Source of the DNA: Candidatus Competibacteraceae bacterium
GTDB taxonomy: Bacteria > Bacteroidota > Bacteroidia > CAIKAF01
Direction: 5' to 3'
Length of the DNA stretch: 43,492 nucleotides
Assembly: GCA_014879445.1 (NCBI GenBank)
Contig: JACSSC010000033.1
Location: 1-43,492, forward strand
Shown here: positions 1-8,816 of the stretch, one piece after another
Numbering within the stretch: the stretch's first letter is position 1
Layout of the letters: the number at the start of each line of letters is the position of its first letter
The notes under the pieces: generated by a model
Database searches by the model: none
What the model was told of the DNA's origin: nothing
Seen by the model: the letters and a program-made list of their open reading frames with translations, nothing else
Position numbers and translations under genes: made by a program

Positions 1-950
<950 letters not shown>

Positions 951-1055
951 AAAAATTTGATGGCTCATTGTTTTACTCTCTTAATGGAATTAGGAGAATT
1001 CGTAATAAGCTTCGCTAATAAACCTTAGTTTTGCTACCTACTTTCTCTTCATTAT

Positions 1056-1069
1056 TTTCAAAGAACTTC
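1056..1069 (-). promoter_or_regulatory. boxA-like antitermination element in rRNA leader
   Basis: The minus strand reads GAAGTTCTTTGAAA, resembling boxA of rRNA leaders (E. coli TGCTCTTTAACA). It lies just downstream of the P1 start, where boxA would be expected to load Nus factors. Assigned by similarity and position only. Confidence 0.45.
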
Positions 1070-1086
1070 CCTTATTTTTGGGAGTG

Positions 1087-1117
1087 CAAAGATACAACGT
1101 ATTTTTATACTTCCAAA
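1087..1117 (-). promoter_or_regulatory. rRNA promoter P1 (proximal)
   Basis: On the minus strand TTTG (1114-1117), a 19-base spacer and TATCTTTG (1087-1094) match the Bacteroidota housekeeping promoter consensus TTTG-N19-TAnnTTTG. Transcription would start near 1080-1083, giving a leader of about 130 nt before 16S. Confidence 0.8.
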
Positions 1118-1172
1118 TTTATTTTGCTTTTTTTTATTTTCACTTCAAAAAACAGAACAAAAAAAAGGAATG

Positions 1173-1180
1173 CAAAGATA
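1173..1180 (-). promoter_or_regulatory. rRNA promoter P2 (-7 element only)
   Basis: A second copy of the 11-base string TGCAAAGATAC, seen at P1, occurs at 1171-1181 and gives a perfect TATCTTTG element on the minus strand. No TTG or TTTG is found 18-21 bases upstream, so this is a weaker candidate than P1 or P3. Confidence 0.45.
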
Positions 1181-1258
1181 CATTCATTTTTTTTACATCT
1201 GCTCGTTTTGTGTAAAAATTTTCAAACAACATGTTTATCATTACTGACAAACGGGCTG

Positions 1259-1290
1259 CAAATGTATACTCTCTGATTCAATCTACCAAA
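1259..1290 (-). promoter_or_regulatory. rRNA promoter P3 (distal)
   Basis: Minus strand TTTG (1287-1290), a 20-base spacer and TACATTTG (1259-1266). It matches the Bacteroidota consensus at every fixed position and reads towards 16S, about 172 bases upstream of P1. Confidence 0.75.
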
Positions 1291-1326
1291 TTTATCTATA
1301 AAAAAATTTAAGAATACCTGATTTTA

Positions 1327-2031
1327 CTATGGTGTAGAGGTGCTTATAGGAAATATCTTGCCATTGCATAAATGATATCCTTCTATTACAAAGTGTGCTA
1401 TGTATGATGCCATTTCGGTCGTAGTAACATCTGTATGATAGCCCGGAAATGTTTTTTCGAGCATAGCTGTTTGCACTGCTCCCAATGCCAATGCATTAAC
1501 TTTTATATTACGGTCGTACAACTCCATTGCCAAACATTCTGTGAGAATATTTAATGCTCCTTTACTGGCACTATAGGCCGAAAGGCCTGGGAATTTGACA
1601 CTGCCTTGCACGCCTCCCATACTGGTAATGTTTACAATGTGAGATGGGGAAGTTAGGAAAGGGATAAGTTCTCGAATCATCCGGTAAGGGGAAATGAGGT
1701 TGGTCTCAAATTGGATTCTGAGTTCTTCGTCAGTTGTCTTTTCTATAGATTGGGGATAAATGACTCCTGCATTATTAATAAGATATTGAAGTTTGCCTAA
1801 TTGCGCAATAGAATCTCTTATGATAGTAATTGATTCAGGATGATTCAAATCAAGAGTAAGGGGTATAACACGATGTTGATAATCGGGTTGAATATTCTGC
1901 ATGGATGTTTGCATTGAACGGGCAACTGCAATGACAGTAAATTGTGTATGTTGAAGAAAATACTTTGTTAATGCCAATCCAATTCCATTAGATGCGCCTG
2001 TAATTAATATATTGGGATGAGAAGTTATCAT
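1327..2031 (-). CDS. Short-chain dehydrogenase/reductase (SDR) family oxidoreductase
   Basis: This 234-residue classical SDR is predicted to be a cytoplasmic NAD(P)-dependent oxidoreductase. The Rossmann glycine motif TGASNGIG sits at residues 11-18, the NNAG motif at 86-89, and the catalytic triad can be read as S137, Y153 and K157 within YSASK. The length is normal for a single-domain SDR. The substrate cannot be told from sequence. Its ATG overlaps the hutU stop codon (ATGA, 2028-2031), so it is almost certainly translationally coupled to hutU on one transcript. Such coupling could hint at a carbonyl substrate linked to amino acid catabolism, but that is only inference. The upstream hutU promoter should drive it; no promoter of its own is visible. 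Confidence 0.9.
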   Translation of the reverse strand: MITSHPNILITGASNGIGLALTKYFLQHTQFTVIAVARSMQTSMQNIQPDYQHRVIPLTLDLNHPESITIIRDSIAQLGKLQYLINNAGVIYPQSIEKTTDEELRIQFETNLISPYRMIRELIPFLTSPSHIVNITSMGGVQGSVKFPGLSAYSASKGALNILTECLAMELYDRNIKVNALALGAVQTAMLEKTFPGYHTDVTTTEMASYIAHFVIEGYHLCNGKIFPISTSTP

Positions 2032-3698
2032 AATTGCCCTGCTGAAGGAATTTTGAGATGATTTTTTTGAGCGGTATTTTTTGCTATTTCATAACCTGCA
2101 TCCATGTGACGAATGACGCCCATCGCAGGGTCATTGTGCAACACTCGCTTAATGCGATTTCCAGCATCTTCTGTTCCATCAGCTACAATGACCATACCTG
2201 CATGAATGGAATAACCCATACCAACGCCACCGCCATGATGAAGAGAAACCCAACTTGCACCACCGGCAGTATTGACTAGAGCATTTAGTATAGGCCAATC
2301 AGCTACTGCATCCGATCCATCCATCATTGCTTCTGTTTCGCGATTGGGTGAAGCGACTGAGCCGGTATCGAGATGATCTCTTCCAATTACAATAGGTGCT
2401 TTAACTTTTCCAGTTTTAACCAAATCGTTGAAAGCAAGGCCGGCTAATTGTCGCTCTCCTTGGCCTAGCCAGCAAATACGAGCAGGGAGACCTTGAAATG
2501 CGATGCGCTGCTGAGCCATATCAATCCAATTGTGGAGTGATGTATTATCAGGAAAAAGTTCTTTAATCACCTTGTCTGTAGTATAAATATCTTGTGGGTC
2601 ACCAGATAGGGCGGCCCAACGGAAAGGCCCTTTCCCTTCGCAAAAAAGTGGGCGAATAAAGGCAGGTACAAATCCCGGGAAATCAAAAGCATGCTGAACT
2701 TGACGTTTGTCTTTGGCCTGTCCTCGAATATTGTTACCATAGTCGAAAGTAATGGCTCCTTTGGTTTGAAGTTCAAGCATGAGTTGAACATGATGGGCAA
2801 TGGTATCAAGTGCCCGTGATACGTATTCGTCAGGGTTACTTGTTCTTAATTTATGGGCCTGATTAACCGTTAAGTTTTGAGGAAAATATCCTATTAGTGG
2901 ATCATGTGCAGAAGTTTGGTCGGTGAGTGTATCAGGCACAATATTAAGTTCAATTAATCTTTGCAACAAATCGACGGCATTACACAATACACCTATTGAA
3001 ATAGCTTTTCCTTGTTCTTTGTATAAGAGAGCTTGATTGATGGCTAGGTCAATATCAACAAACTTTTCATCGAGGTATTTGGACTCGATTCGTTTATCAA
3101 TTCTCCATTCCTCCATTTCAGCAATAAGAGCCACTCCTCCATTCATGGTAATGGCTAATGGCTGAGCACCACCCATGCCGCCAAGGCCTGCTGTTACATT
3201 CAAGGTATGTAATAAGGTTCCATTAAAATGCTTTCGGGCGCATGATGCATAGGTTTCGTAAGTGCCTTGCACGATGCCCTGACTACCAATATAAATCCAA
3301 GAGCCGGCAGTCATTTGCCCGTACATCATCAAACCCTTTTTTTCTAGTTCGTCGAAATGCTCCCAAGTAGCCCAACGTGGGACCAACATGGAATTTGAAA
3401 TCAATACCCTAGGGGCATCAGAATGAGTAGGCAATATGGCAACAGGTTTACCTGATTGAATAAGCAATGTTTGATCATTTTCTAAGATTTTGAGTGCTTC
3501 TACAATTTGATAAAACGACTCCGGATTTCGTGCCGCTTTTCCTCTACCGCCGTACACAATTAGTTCCTCAGGGCGTTCGGCCACTTCTGGATTAAGGTTA
3601 TTATAAAGCATACGAAGTGCTGCTTCCTGTATCCATCCTTTGCATTGAATTTGATTTCCGGTTGGTGTATGCAGATGTGCGATATCAATCTTATCCAT
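2028..3698 (-). CDS. hutU: Urocanate hydratase (urocanase)
   Basis: This 556-residue protein has the full usual length of urocanase, which uses tightly bound NAD+ as an electrophile to hydrate urocanate to imidazolonepropionate, the second step of histidine degradation. Diagnostic stretches are [14 protein letters not shown] near the N-terminus, [12 protein letters not shown], the NAD-binding [27 protein letters not shown] and the C-terminal [15 protein letters not shown]. The chosen ATG gives MDKIDI and lies about 17 nt below the start predicted from a TACATTTG element. The other histidine-degradation genes (hutH, hutI, hutG or ftcD) are not adjacent. The only partner is the SDR gene overlapping its 3' end, so this gene is apparently detached from the rest of the pathway in this genome. 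Cytoplasmic. Confidence 0.97.
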   Translation of the reverse strand: MDKIDIAHLHTPTGNQIQCKGWIQEAALRMLYNNLNPEVAERPEELIVYGGRGKAARNPESFYQIVEALKILENDQTLLIQSGKPVAILPTHSDAPRVLISNSMLVPRWATWEHFDELEKKGLMMYGQMTAGSWIYIGSQGIVQGTYETYASCARKHFNGTLLHTLNVTAGLGGMGGAQPLAITMNGGVALIAEMEEWRIDKRIESKYLDEKFVDIDLAINQALLYKEQGKAISIGVLCNAVDLLQRLIELNIVPDTLTDQTSAHDPLIGYFPQNLTVNQAHKLRTSNPDEYVSRALDTIAHHVQLMLELQTKGAITFDYGNNIRGQAKDKRQVQHAFDFPGFVPAFIRPLFCEGKGPFRWAALSGDPQDIYTTDKVIKELFPDNTSLHNWIDMAQQRIAFQGLPARICWLGQGERQLAGLAFNDLVKTGKVKAPIVIGRDHLDTGSVASPNRETEAMMDGSDAVADWPILNALVNTAGGASWVSLHHGGGVGMGYSIHAGMVIVADGTEDAGNRIKRVLHNDPAMGVIRHMDAGYEIAKNTAQKNHLKIPSAGQL

Positions 3699-3718
3699 AT
3701 TAATTATTTTGATAAGGG

Positions 3719-3726
3719 CAAATGTA
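3719..3726 (-). promoter_or_regulatory. Candidate -7 element for hutU
   Basis: The minus strand reads TACATTTG, ending 20 bases before the hutU ATG. It predicts a leader of about 17 nt. The upstream TTG is too far away (27-base spacer), so only the -7 element is supported. Confidence 0.5.
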
Positions 3727-3769
3727 AATGTTAAGCAGAATATATTAGTAAAGCAACTAAAAAAAGGTG

Positions 3770-5089
3770 TTATGATTTAACTTTGAAGCCAATATCGGCG
3801 GTAATACCCAACTGAAGGAGGAATCCGGAAAGACCATAACTTTTAAGTGAAGGATCAGAAAACTCGAACAAATGCAACATTGGCATGGTGTAACGAAAGG
3901 TTGGTTTTAATTTTAATTGTTTATTGAAAAGAGAAAACTTATATCCGAAATGCATAGTAAAATCGAATTGGTTATTGAACTTGTCGGTCAGAATGGACTG
4001 ACTCACATTTGAATCGTTATTGATGACGGCACCACTACTATTTTTGATTCGATAATCGGCAAGATACATATTCCAAAAAGAGAAAATAAAGCCACCACCA
4101 ACAACAACATTACTAACTTCATAATCGGCAGTAGCGTACATACCCATGTAATGGATTGTGCCATATTCGTCCACATTATAGGTTTGTGGGGGATTTTGAT
4201 TAGAATCGTAGGCCAAGTAATAGGAATGAAATCTTTTGTTCCAGAAGTGAATGCCTGCATGAAGTGAAAGAGATGGGAGGGCATTAAAACGCACACCTGT
4301 GCCAACATCATAACCAAAGCCATTGCTGGTTGTAATGATAACAACATTAAGTTGTTCAGGATAAGAGACAAATCCGTATGAGGCGTAAAGGGGGAATTCG
4401 ATACCGAGACGTGAACCATGAAGTTGAGAGTTATATTTTCTAGGTTCTTTGGTTTGGGGCTTAGGGATATATTCCTTTTCAGGACGTGTAAAATTGCCAT
4501 CTTCAATACGCCATGTGTTGCCTGGTTTCCCTTGTTTAGTCCACTCATTATATTCTTCAACTACGGCTTCTTTTTCTTTGAATGTGTAATATTTATCGTC
4601 CACTTTTTTGGTCAAAGCCGGATAATCTTCTATCATTGGCAATACAGGATTCCGAAAGTTTTTAAAAGAGAGTTCAGCCCATTGCGAGGTGGATTTTTTT
4701 TCAATGAAATAGCGGTAATCTGTTTGGGATTTGTTACCTTTTTTTGTTCTGTATGCATATTCAAACAAAGACAAATCGCCGGAAATAATTTGTCGAACAA
4801 AATACTCTTTACCATCAATCAATCGGGATAAATATTCTTGATCTTCAAACCTAAAATATCTTATCTCTTTAGGTGAAAATTTTTCCTGTGTATCACTTCC
4901 ATTCCTGTAAAAAGAAATAGATTTTGAGAAGCGATCGTCTCTAACTGTTTTAATAAGTCCATGAATTGAATCACCATTGATTGTAACAAGAACTGCCGGA
5001 ACATAATCATCATTTGCCTGAGCTCTCAATACATGAGAAGCTGCTAAGAGCATAAAAATGGATATAACAGCTTTGCGAAACATAAGCAA
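3770..5089 (-). CDS. Hypothetical secreted protein, probable outer-membrane beta-barrel
   Basis: This 439-residue protein is not recognised. Residues 1-23 look like a Sec signal peptide ([21 protein letters not shown], cleavage after the AQ). Residues about 30-170 contain a short motif-like start ([15 protein letters not shown]) and charged, tyrosine-rich strands. From about residue 220 onward the chain alternates aromatic and polar residues (for example [22 protein letters not shown]) and ends in [15 protein letters not shown], the pattern of an outer-membrane beta-barrel. A second in-frame ATG at residue 3 is an equally good start. It stands alone: 71 bp from hutU and divergent from the peptidase gene. 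An outer-membrane location is inferred from strand pattern only; no function is proposed. Confidence 0.75.
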   Translation of the reverse strand: MLMFRKAVISIFMLLAASHVLRAQANDDYVPAVLVTINGDSIHGLIKTVRDDRFSKSISFYRNGSDTQEKFSPKEIRYFRFEDQEYLSRLIDGKEYFVRQIISGDLSLFEYAYRTKKGNKSQTDYRYFIEKKSTSQWAELSFKNFRNPVLPMIEDYPALTKKVDDKYYTFKEKEAVVEEYNEWTKQGKPGNTWRIEDGNFTRPEKEYIPKPQTKEPRKYNSQLHGSRLGIEFPLYASYGFVSYPEQLNVVIITTSNGFGYDVGTGVRFNALPSLSLHAGIHFWNKRFHSYYLAYDSNQNPPQTYNVDEYGTIHYMGMYATADYEVSNVVVGGGFIFSFWNMYLADYRIKNSSGAVINNDSNVSQSILTDKFNNQFDFTMHFGYKFSLFNKQLKLKPTFRYTMPMLHLFEFSDPSLKSYGLSGFLLQLGITADIGFKVKS

Positions 5090-5207
5090 TAATTGACAAT
5101 AAAAGTACAGAAAATGTTTTAGAAAATAAGCATTTAATGAAATTTAACCAGAAAAAAACAAAGCAATTTTAAGAGAAAGAAAGTTGGATGAAATAAAAAT
5201 GAAACAG

Positions 5208-5237
5208 ATTGGCTTCATAAAATGAGATGTATATTTG
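5208..5237 (+). promoter_or_regulatory. Promoter for the M42-like peptidase gene
   Basis: ATTG (5208-5211), an 18-base spacer and TATATTTG (5230-5237). The expected transcription start, about 4 bases after the final G, falls at 5241-5242, on the ATG at 5242. It argues against the upstream ATG at 5227, which lies before and partly under the promoter element. Confidence 0.6.
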
Positions 5238-5241
5238 TAGC

Positions 5242-6168
5242 ATGAGATGTTCAATTCCTTTGCTACGCGATCTTTGCTATATCCACGCTCCATCCGGTCA
5301 TGAGCAACCGATAAAAGATTTTTTAATTTCCTACATTCAAACACACTCATCTGCTTGGAAAACCAAGCCCTTAATCATAAGTGGAAAAGATTTTCAGGAT
5401 AATATTGTTTTGGTATTTGGCCAACCAAGAACGGCGATTTTTTGCCATATGGATAGTGTTGGCTTTAGTGTAAGTTACCAAAATCAGCTTTTGCAAATAG
5501 GTGGAAGTGTATCAGAGAATGGCATGCGGATAAGTGGTGCGGATTCTAACGGATCTATTACTTGCTCCATATTGATAGATGCTGAGCATGGCATGCTGAA
5601 AGCGGACTCCCAACGCCTGATAGAATTAGGAACTACATTAGTATATGAGCCACATTGGCGTGAATACGAAGATTATATTGAATGTAGCAGTTTAGATAAT
5701 CGTCTTGGCGTGTGGGTTGCGCTACAATTAGCAGAAACGCTAAGTGATGGCATTATTGTTTTTAGCACATGGGAAGAGCATGGTGGAGGGAGTGTAGGAT
5801 ATTTGGCCAAATTTATTTATGATAATTATCAAATCAAGCAGGCATTAATTTGTGATATTACTTGGGTTACGGAAGGAGTAGCTCACGGCAAAGGGGTTGT
5901 AATTTCAATAAGAGACCGTTACATACCTAGAAAAAGTTATATTAAACGCATTATTGATTTAGCTCAAAAATCGGGCGTTATCTTTCAATTAGAGGTTGAA
6001 GATACAGGCAGCAGCGACGGTGGGTATTTACAACATGCCCCCTACCCTATTGATTGGTGTTTTGTAGGAGCACCAGAAAGTAATATGCATTCTCCGCACG
6101 AAAAAGTTCATAAGAATGATATCCTACAGATGATTGATTTGTATAAATATTTAATGAAAGAGATGTAG
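5242..6168 (+). CDS. M42/M20-type zinc metallopeptidase (aminopeptidase-like)
   Basis: This co-catalytic zinc peptidase of clan MH has all metal-site landmarks. They are H69 and D71 (CHMDS), a bridging aspartate in SSLDNR, the catalytic and ligand glutamates in TWEEHGG, an aspartate in CDITW and the C-terminal histidine in SPHEKV. The order and spacing resemble M42 glutamyl aminopeptidase/endoglucanase-like enzymes, at 308 residues versus the usual 330-360. It has no signal peptide, so it is probably a cytoplasmic aminopeptidase acting on peptides. The longer open frame begins at 5227, but that ATG overlaps the promoter element; I use the ATG at 5242 (MRCSIPLLRD). The gene is convergent with the GHMP kinase gene, with only four bases between the stop codons. 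Confidence 0.85.
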   Translation: MRCSIPLLRDLCYIHAPSGHEQPIKDFLISYIQTHSSAWKTKPLIISGKDFQDNIVLVFGQPRTAIFCHMDSVGFSVSYQNQLLQIGGSVSENGMRISGADSNGSITCSILIDAEHGMLKADSQRLIELGTTLVYEPHWREYEDYIECSSLDNRLGVWVALQLAETLSDGIIVFSTWEEHGGGSVGYLAKFIYDNYQIKQALICDITWVTEGVAHGKGVVISIRDRYIPRKSYIKRIIDLAQKSGVIFQLEVEDTGSSDGGYLQHAPYPIDWCFVGAPESNMHSPHEKVHKNDILQMIDLYKYLMKEM

Positions 6169-6172
6169 TGAT

Positions 6173-7156
6173 TTACTCTTTATCGGGGTAATAAATAAGT
6201 TTACTTCCTTGATTTTCGAATAAAAAATCAAATTTTCTGAGCGGGCTCAATGCGTTTATCACTTGATTCTGAAAAGGCAGTGGGCAATAAATCAACAAGA
6301 AACCACCACCACCTGCGCCCAGTAATTTTCCTCCAGATGCACCATGTTGAAGTGCTGTTTCGTACCAATAATTTATTTCATGATTAGAAATGGCATCAGC
6401 TAATTGTTTTTTCAATATCCAGTTTTCATGCAAAATATGGCCCATATCATCTACCCTGCCCTGTATGAGTGATGCTTGTAGATCATCTACCAGTTTCACC
6501 ATTTTTACAAGAGCATTGAATTTTTCATTTTGTGATGTATTTGCTCTTTGCGTGACAAGAATGTCGGATGCCTTACGCTGGCTGCCAACATAAAAAAGGA
6601 GGAGATTTTTTTGTAAAGAATCTAATGTTTCAGGTTGAATAGATAGAGGCGTTGTTGAAACTGAACCATCGGGCAAAAACCGAAAAACATTCAGGCCTCC
6701 ATATGCTGCGGCGTATTGGTCTTGCTTTCCAATTGGTTCTTGCAAGAGTTCAATTTCTATTTCACATGCTTCGGTAGCTAATTGTTCTTTGGTTACAGAT
6801 TGGCCGAGCATTTCATATAAGTTATGGAGTACGCCTACTGTAAAGGAGGATGATGACCCCATTCCAGTTCCGGCAGGCACATCGGCTATAGAGCTTATCT
6901 CAATGCCATTCAGGTTAAATTTTTGAAGAATTACTTTGAGGATGGGATGTTGTAACATTTGTATATCATCAACCGTTTCGGTTTGGGTGTATTTAACACG
7001 TACTTTGTCCGGTTCAAAGAATCGGTGTGAGGATATATACATATATTGATTAATCGTTGTGCTGAGTACTGCACCCGGATGGTTTGCATAAAATGCCTGC
7101 AAATCAGATCCCCCACCTACAAAGCTAATTCGAAAAGGTGTTCGAGTAATAATCAT
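6173..7156 (-). CDS. GHMP family sugar kinase (D-glycero-D-manno-heptose 7-phosphate kinase-like)
   Basis: This 327-residue GHMP kinase opens with TRTPFRISFVGGGSDL, typical of the heptose-7-phosphate kinase (HddA) and fucose kinase branch. The ATP-binding GHMP motif PAGTGMGSSSSF lies around residues 94-105, and the C-terminal glycine-rich motif GGKLLGAGGGGF is present. Members phosphorylate a sugar at C1 during synthesis of nucleotide-activated heptose (GDP-heptose) for S-layer, capsule or LPS glycans. No other sugar-nucleotide gene is next to it, so the substrate is not fixed by context. Length is normal and the protein should be cytoplasmic. A TATATTTG element lies about 50 bases upstream of the ATG. 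Confidence 0.85.
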   Translation of the reverse strand: MIITRTPFRISFVGGGSDLQAFYANHPGAVLSTTINQYMYISSHRFFEPDKVRVKYTQTETVDDIQMLQHPILKVILQKFNLNGIEISSIADVPAGTGMGSSSSFTVGVLHNLYEMLGQSVTKEQLATEACEIEIELLQEPIGKQDQYAAAYGGLNVFRFLPDGSVSTTPLSIQPETLDSLQKNLLLFYVGSQRKASDILVTQRANTSQNEKFNALVKMVKLVDDLQASLIQGRVDDMGHILHENWILKKQLADAISNHEINYWYETALQHGASGGKLLGAGGGGFLLIYCPLPFQNQVINALSPLRKFDFLFENQGSKLIYYPDKE

Positions 7157-7206
7157 ATTATAGTATTATAACAGGCCATAAACCTGTATCATAATTAAAA
7201 AGCGAA

Positions 7207-7214
7207 CAAATATA
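7207..7214 (-). promoter_or_regulatory. Candidate -7 element for the GHMP kinase gene
   Basis: The minus strand reads TATATTTG, predicting a start near 7203 and a leader of about 47 nt. The leader contains a weak 5-bp inverted repeat (ACAGG 7171-7175 / CCTGT 7183-7187). No TTTG is found at the right distance. Confidence 0.4.
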
Positions 7215-7228
7215 AAGCAAACTTGGGA

Positions 7229-8719
7229 TTATACATGAACTGTTATTGCGACTGGAAAAAGAATAGTAAATTTATTACCTTGCCCTGATTCGATTTGCAA
7301 ACTGCCACCCAATTCCTGTACAAAAATCTCGACCAGTTTAAGGCAAAGTAAATCACGATTATTCAAACTATCTTCAGTAATTGAATTCCCGTTATCTTTC
7401 ACAACAACCTGATATTGGTCATCAAATGATTGCATAGTAATTGTCAAAGAGGCGTTACTAACATGTTGGAATGAGTGGTGATATGCATGATTAGTAATCT
7501 CGTAAATTATCAAAGATAAAGGAAGTGCTTTACTTACATGAATAGCAATATCATTAATAGCGATATTAATATCAATTTTAGATTTGCTGCTATTCATGGA
7601 CTCGACCAAACCAATGATACGGTAAATGACTTTATTGAATCGGATACTTTCATAATCATACGACTCAAGAATGATTTCATGTACACCTGAGATGCCAAGT
7701 ATATGTGATTTGAGGTGAAGAAGATTTGGAGCTTGGGAAATATCTGTTTTATTGAGGTAATACGAAACAATCGCATTGACAATCGCATTATTAGATTTTG
7801 TTCTGTATTTAATTTCGTTCATCAGATTTTTTTTGTCTTCAAGTAATTGAGACAAATGCATCAATGCTTTATTACGTTCTTGCGATTCTAAATAAAGAGC
7901 AATAAGCTGTGCAATCAGCAGGCCAAATTTCACTTCATACACCGACCATTTGCGCATGGTGCCGGTATGTTCAAAGCAAATAGCACCAATCATAAGCGAA
8001 TTGGAACGAATAGGCACGTCAAGCATGGAGGAAATATGATACGGCAATAAGTATGAGTTTACCAACTCGGCGGTTTGAGGTTCGTGTAATACATCATCAG
8101 TAACAATCACATCATCCCGACAAAGCATTGCAAAATACTGTGGGAACTCTTCCTTATAAATACGCTGCCCCAACATCTGGTTAATTTCATTATTAACCTT
8201 ATCTACCTGCAAGCTAGCCACACATTCAACATAAGTTTTATCATTGTCGAACATCCAAATACTCAATCTATTTACATCAAGAGCTATATGAGCTTTGCGC
8301 ATAATTTCGATGAAAGCATCTTCCACAATATCGGTTCTCAGTTTTGATGACTTGCTAAGGGCCTCAATAAGTTTAACCTTTTCGGCAATAGACGATGAAA
8401 ATGAATCTTGCTGTATCGCAACAGAAAAAAAGAATACTTTTTCTGAATCGTTTTGAAAAATCTTCAATGTTGCTGGTAAAGCATCATTATTTGCATCGAG
8501 CAAACAGATATTATCAAAAGATGAATTTGGAGGTGATTGAAGAAACTGTGAGATGAGATTATCTACATTATTTTTATGAAGAATCGAGCTCAAATGATGA
8601 TTGGTTTTGACGGCAAGTTTTTCGACGGCAGCTTGATTGGCATGAATAATCAATCCATTATCATCTATCGAAACGATAATATCGCTGACCTGATCAAGCA
8701 TCTCAAGGGTTAGTTTCAT
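7229..8719 (-). CDS. PAS-GAF sensor protein with degenerate HisKA_2-type histidine kinase core
   Basis: This is a 496-residue soluble signalling protein with no membrane segment. Residues 1-110 form a PAS domain (DQVSDIIVSIDDNGLIIHAN). Residues about 125-285 form a GAF domain (MLDVPIRSNSLMIGAICFEH), followed by a helix at 286-312 and an ATPase-like domain at about 385-490. The helix NEIKYRTKSNN (301-311) aligns with the HisKA_2 phosphoacceptor motif EIHHRVKNN, but the acceptor histidine is K304 and its neighbour is Y305. In the ATPase domain the N-box E407 and N410 and a DNG motif (442-444) remain, while the glycines of the later G-box are largely gone (DLLCLKLVE). It therefore looks like a pseudokinase or a kinase for a noncanonical residue. 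No response regulator is adjacent; the next upstream gene is the riboswitch-linked TonB receptor. Confidence 0.85.
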   Translation of the reverse strand: MKLTLEMLDQVSDIIVSIDDNGLIIHANQAAVEKLAVKTNHHLSSILHKNNVDNLISQFLQSPPNSSFDNICLLDANNDALPATLKIFQNDSEKVFFFSVAIQQDSFSSSIAEKVKLIEALSKSSKLRTDIVEDAFIEIMRKAHIALDVNRLSIWMFDNDKTYVECVASLQVDKVNNEINQMLGQRIYKEEFPQYFAMLCRDDVIVTDDVLHEPQTAELVNSYLLPYHISSMLDVPIRSNSLMIGAICFEHTGTMRKWSVYEVKFGLLIAQLIALYLESQERNKALMHLSQLLEDKKNLMNEIKYRTKSNNAIVNAIVSYYLNKTDISQAPNLLHLKSHILGISGVHEIILESYDYESIRFNKVIYRIIGLVESMNSSKSKIDINIAINDIAIHVSKALPLSLIIYEITNHAYHHSFQHVSNASLTITMQSFDDQYQVVVKDNGNSITEDSLNNRDLLCLKLVEIFVQELGGSLQIESGQGNKFTILFPVAITVHV

Positions 8720-8816
8720 GCTATAGGTTTAAGCCCTAAAATTAAATAAAAATAGTCAGATTTACTAAAGGTAAAGAAAAAAAATCAAAAGCTTAATGAA
8801 CCATGTAGAAGCTTAT

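Larger units (their letters stand above)
951..1326 (-). other. rRNA operon leader and promoter region, no gene
   Basis: This 376-base stretch separates the 16S gene from the SDR gene and has no credible coding sequence; the open frames across it are AT-rich noise. It holds the rRNA leader (about 951-1080), a boxA-like antitermination element and a stack of TAnnTTTG promoter elements, all reading leftwards into 16S. Homopolymer A/T runs at 1130-1137 and 1159-1166 resemble the A/T-rich upstream sequences that often accompany strong rRNA promoters; that role is inferred. Confidence 0.75.

Noticed and set aside
4003-4831. Long antisense or out-of-frame reading frames (137 and 185 codons)
   Set aside because: They overlap the secreted protein at 3770-5089 and have low-complexity, hydrophobic composition with no recognisable domain.
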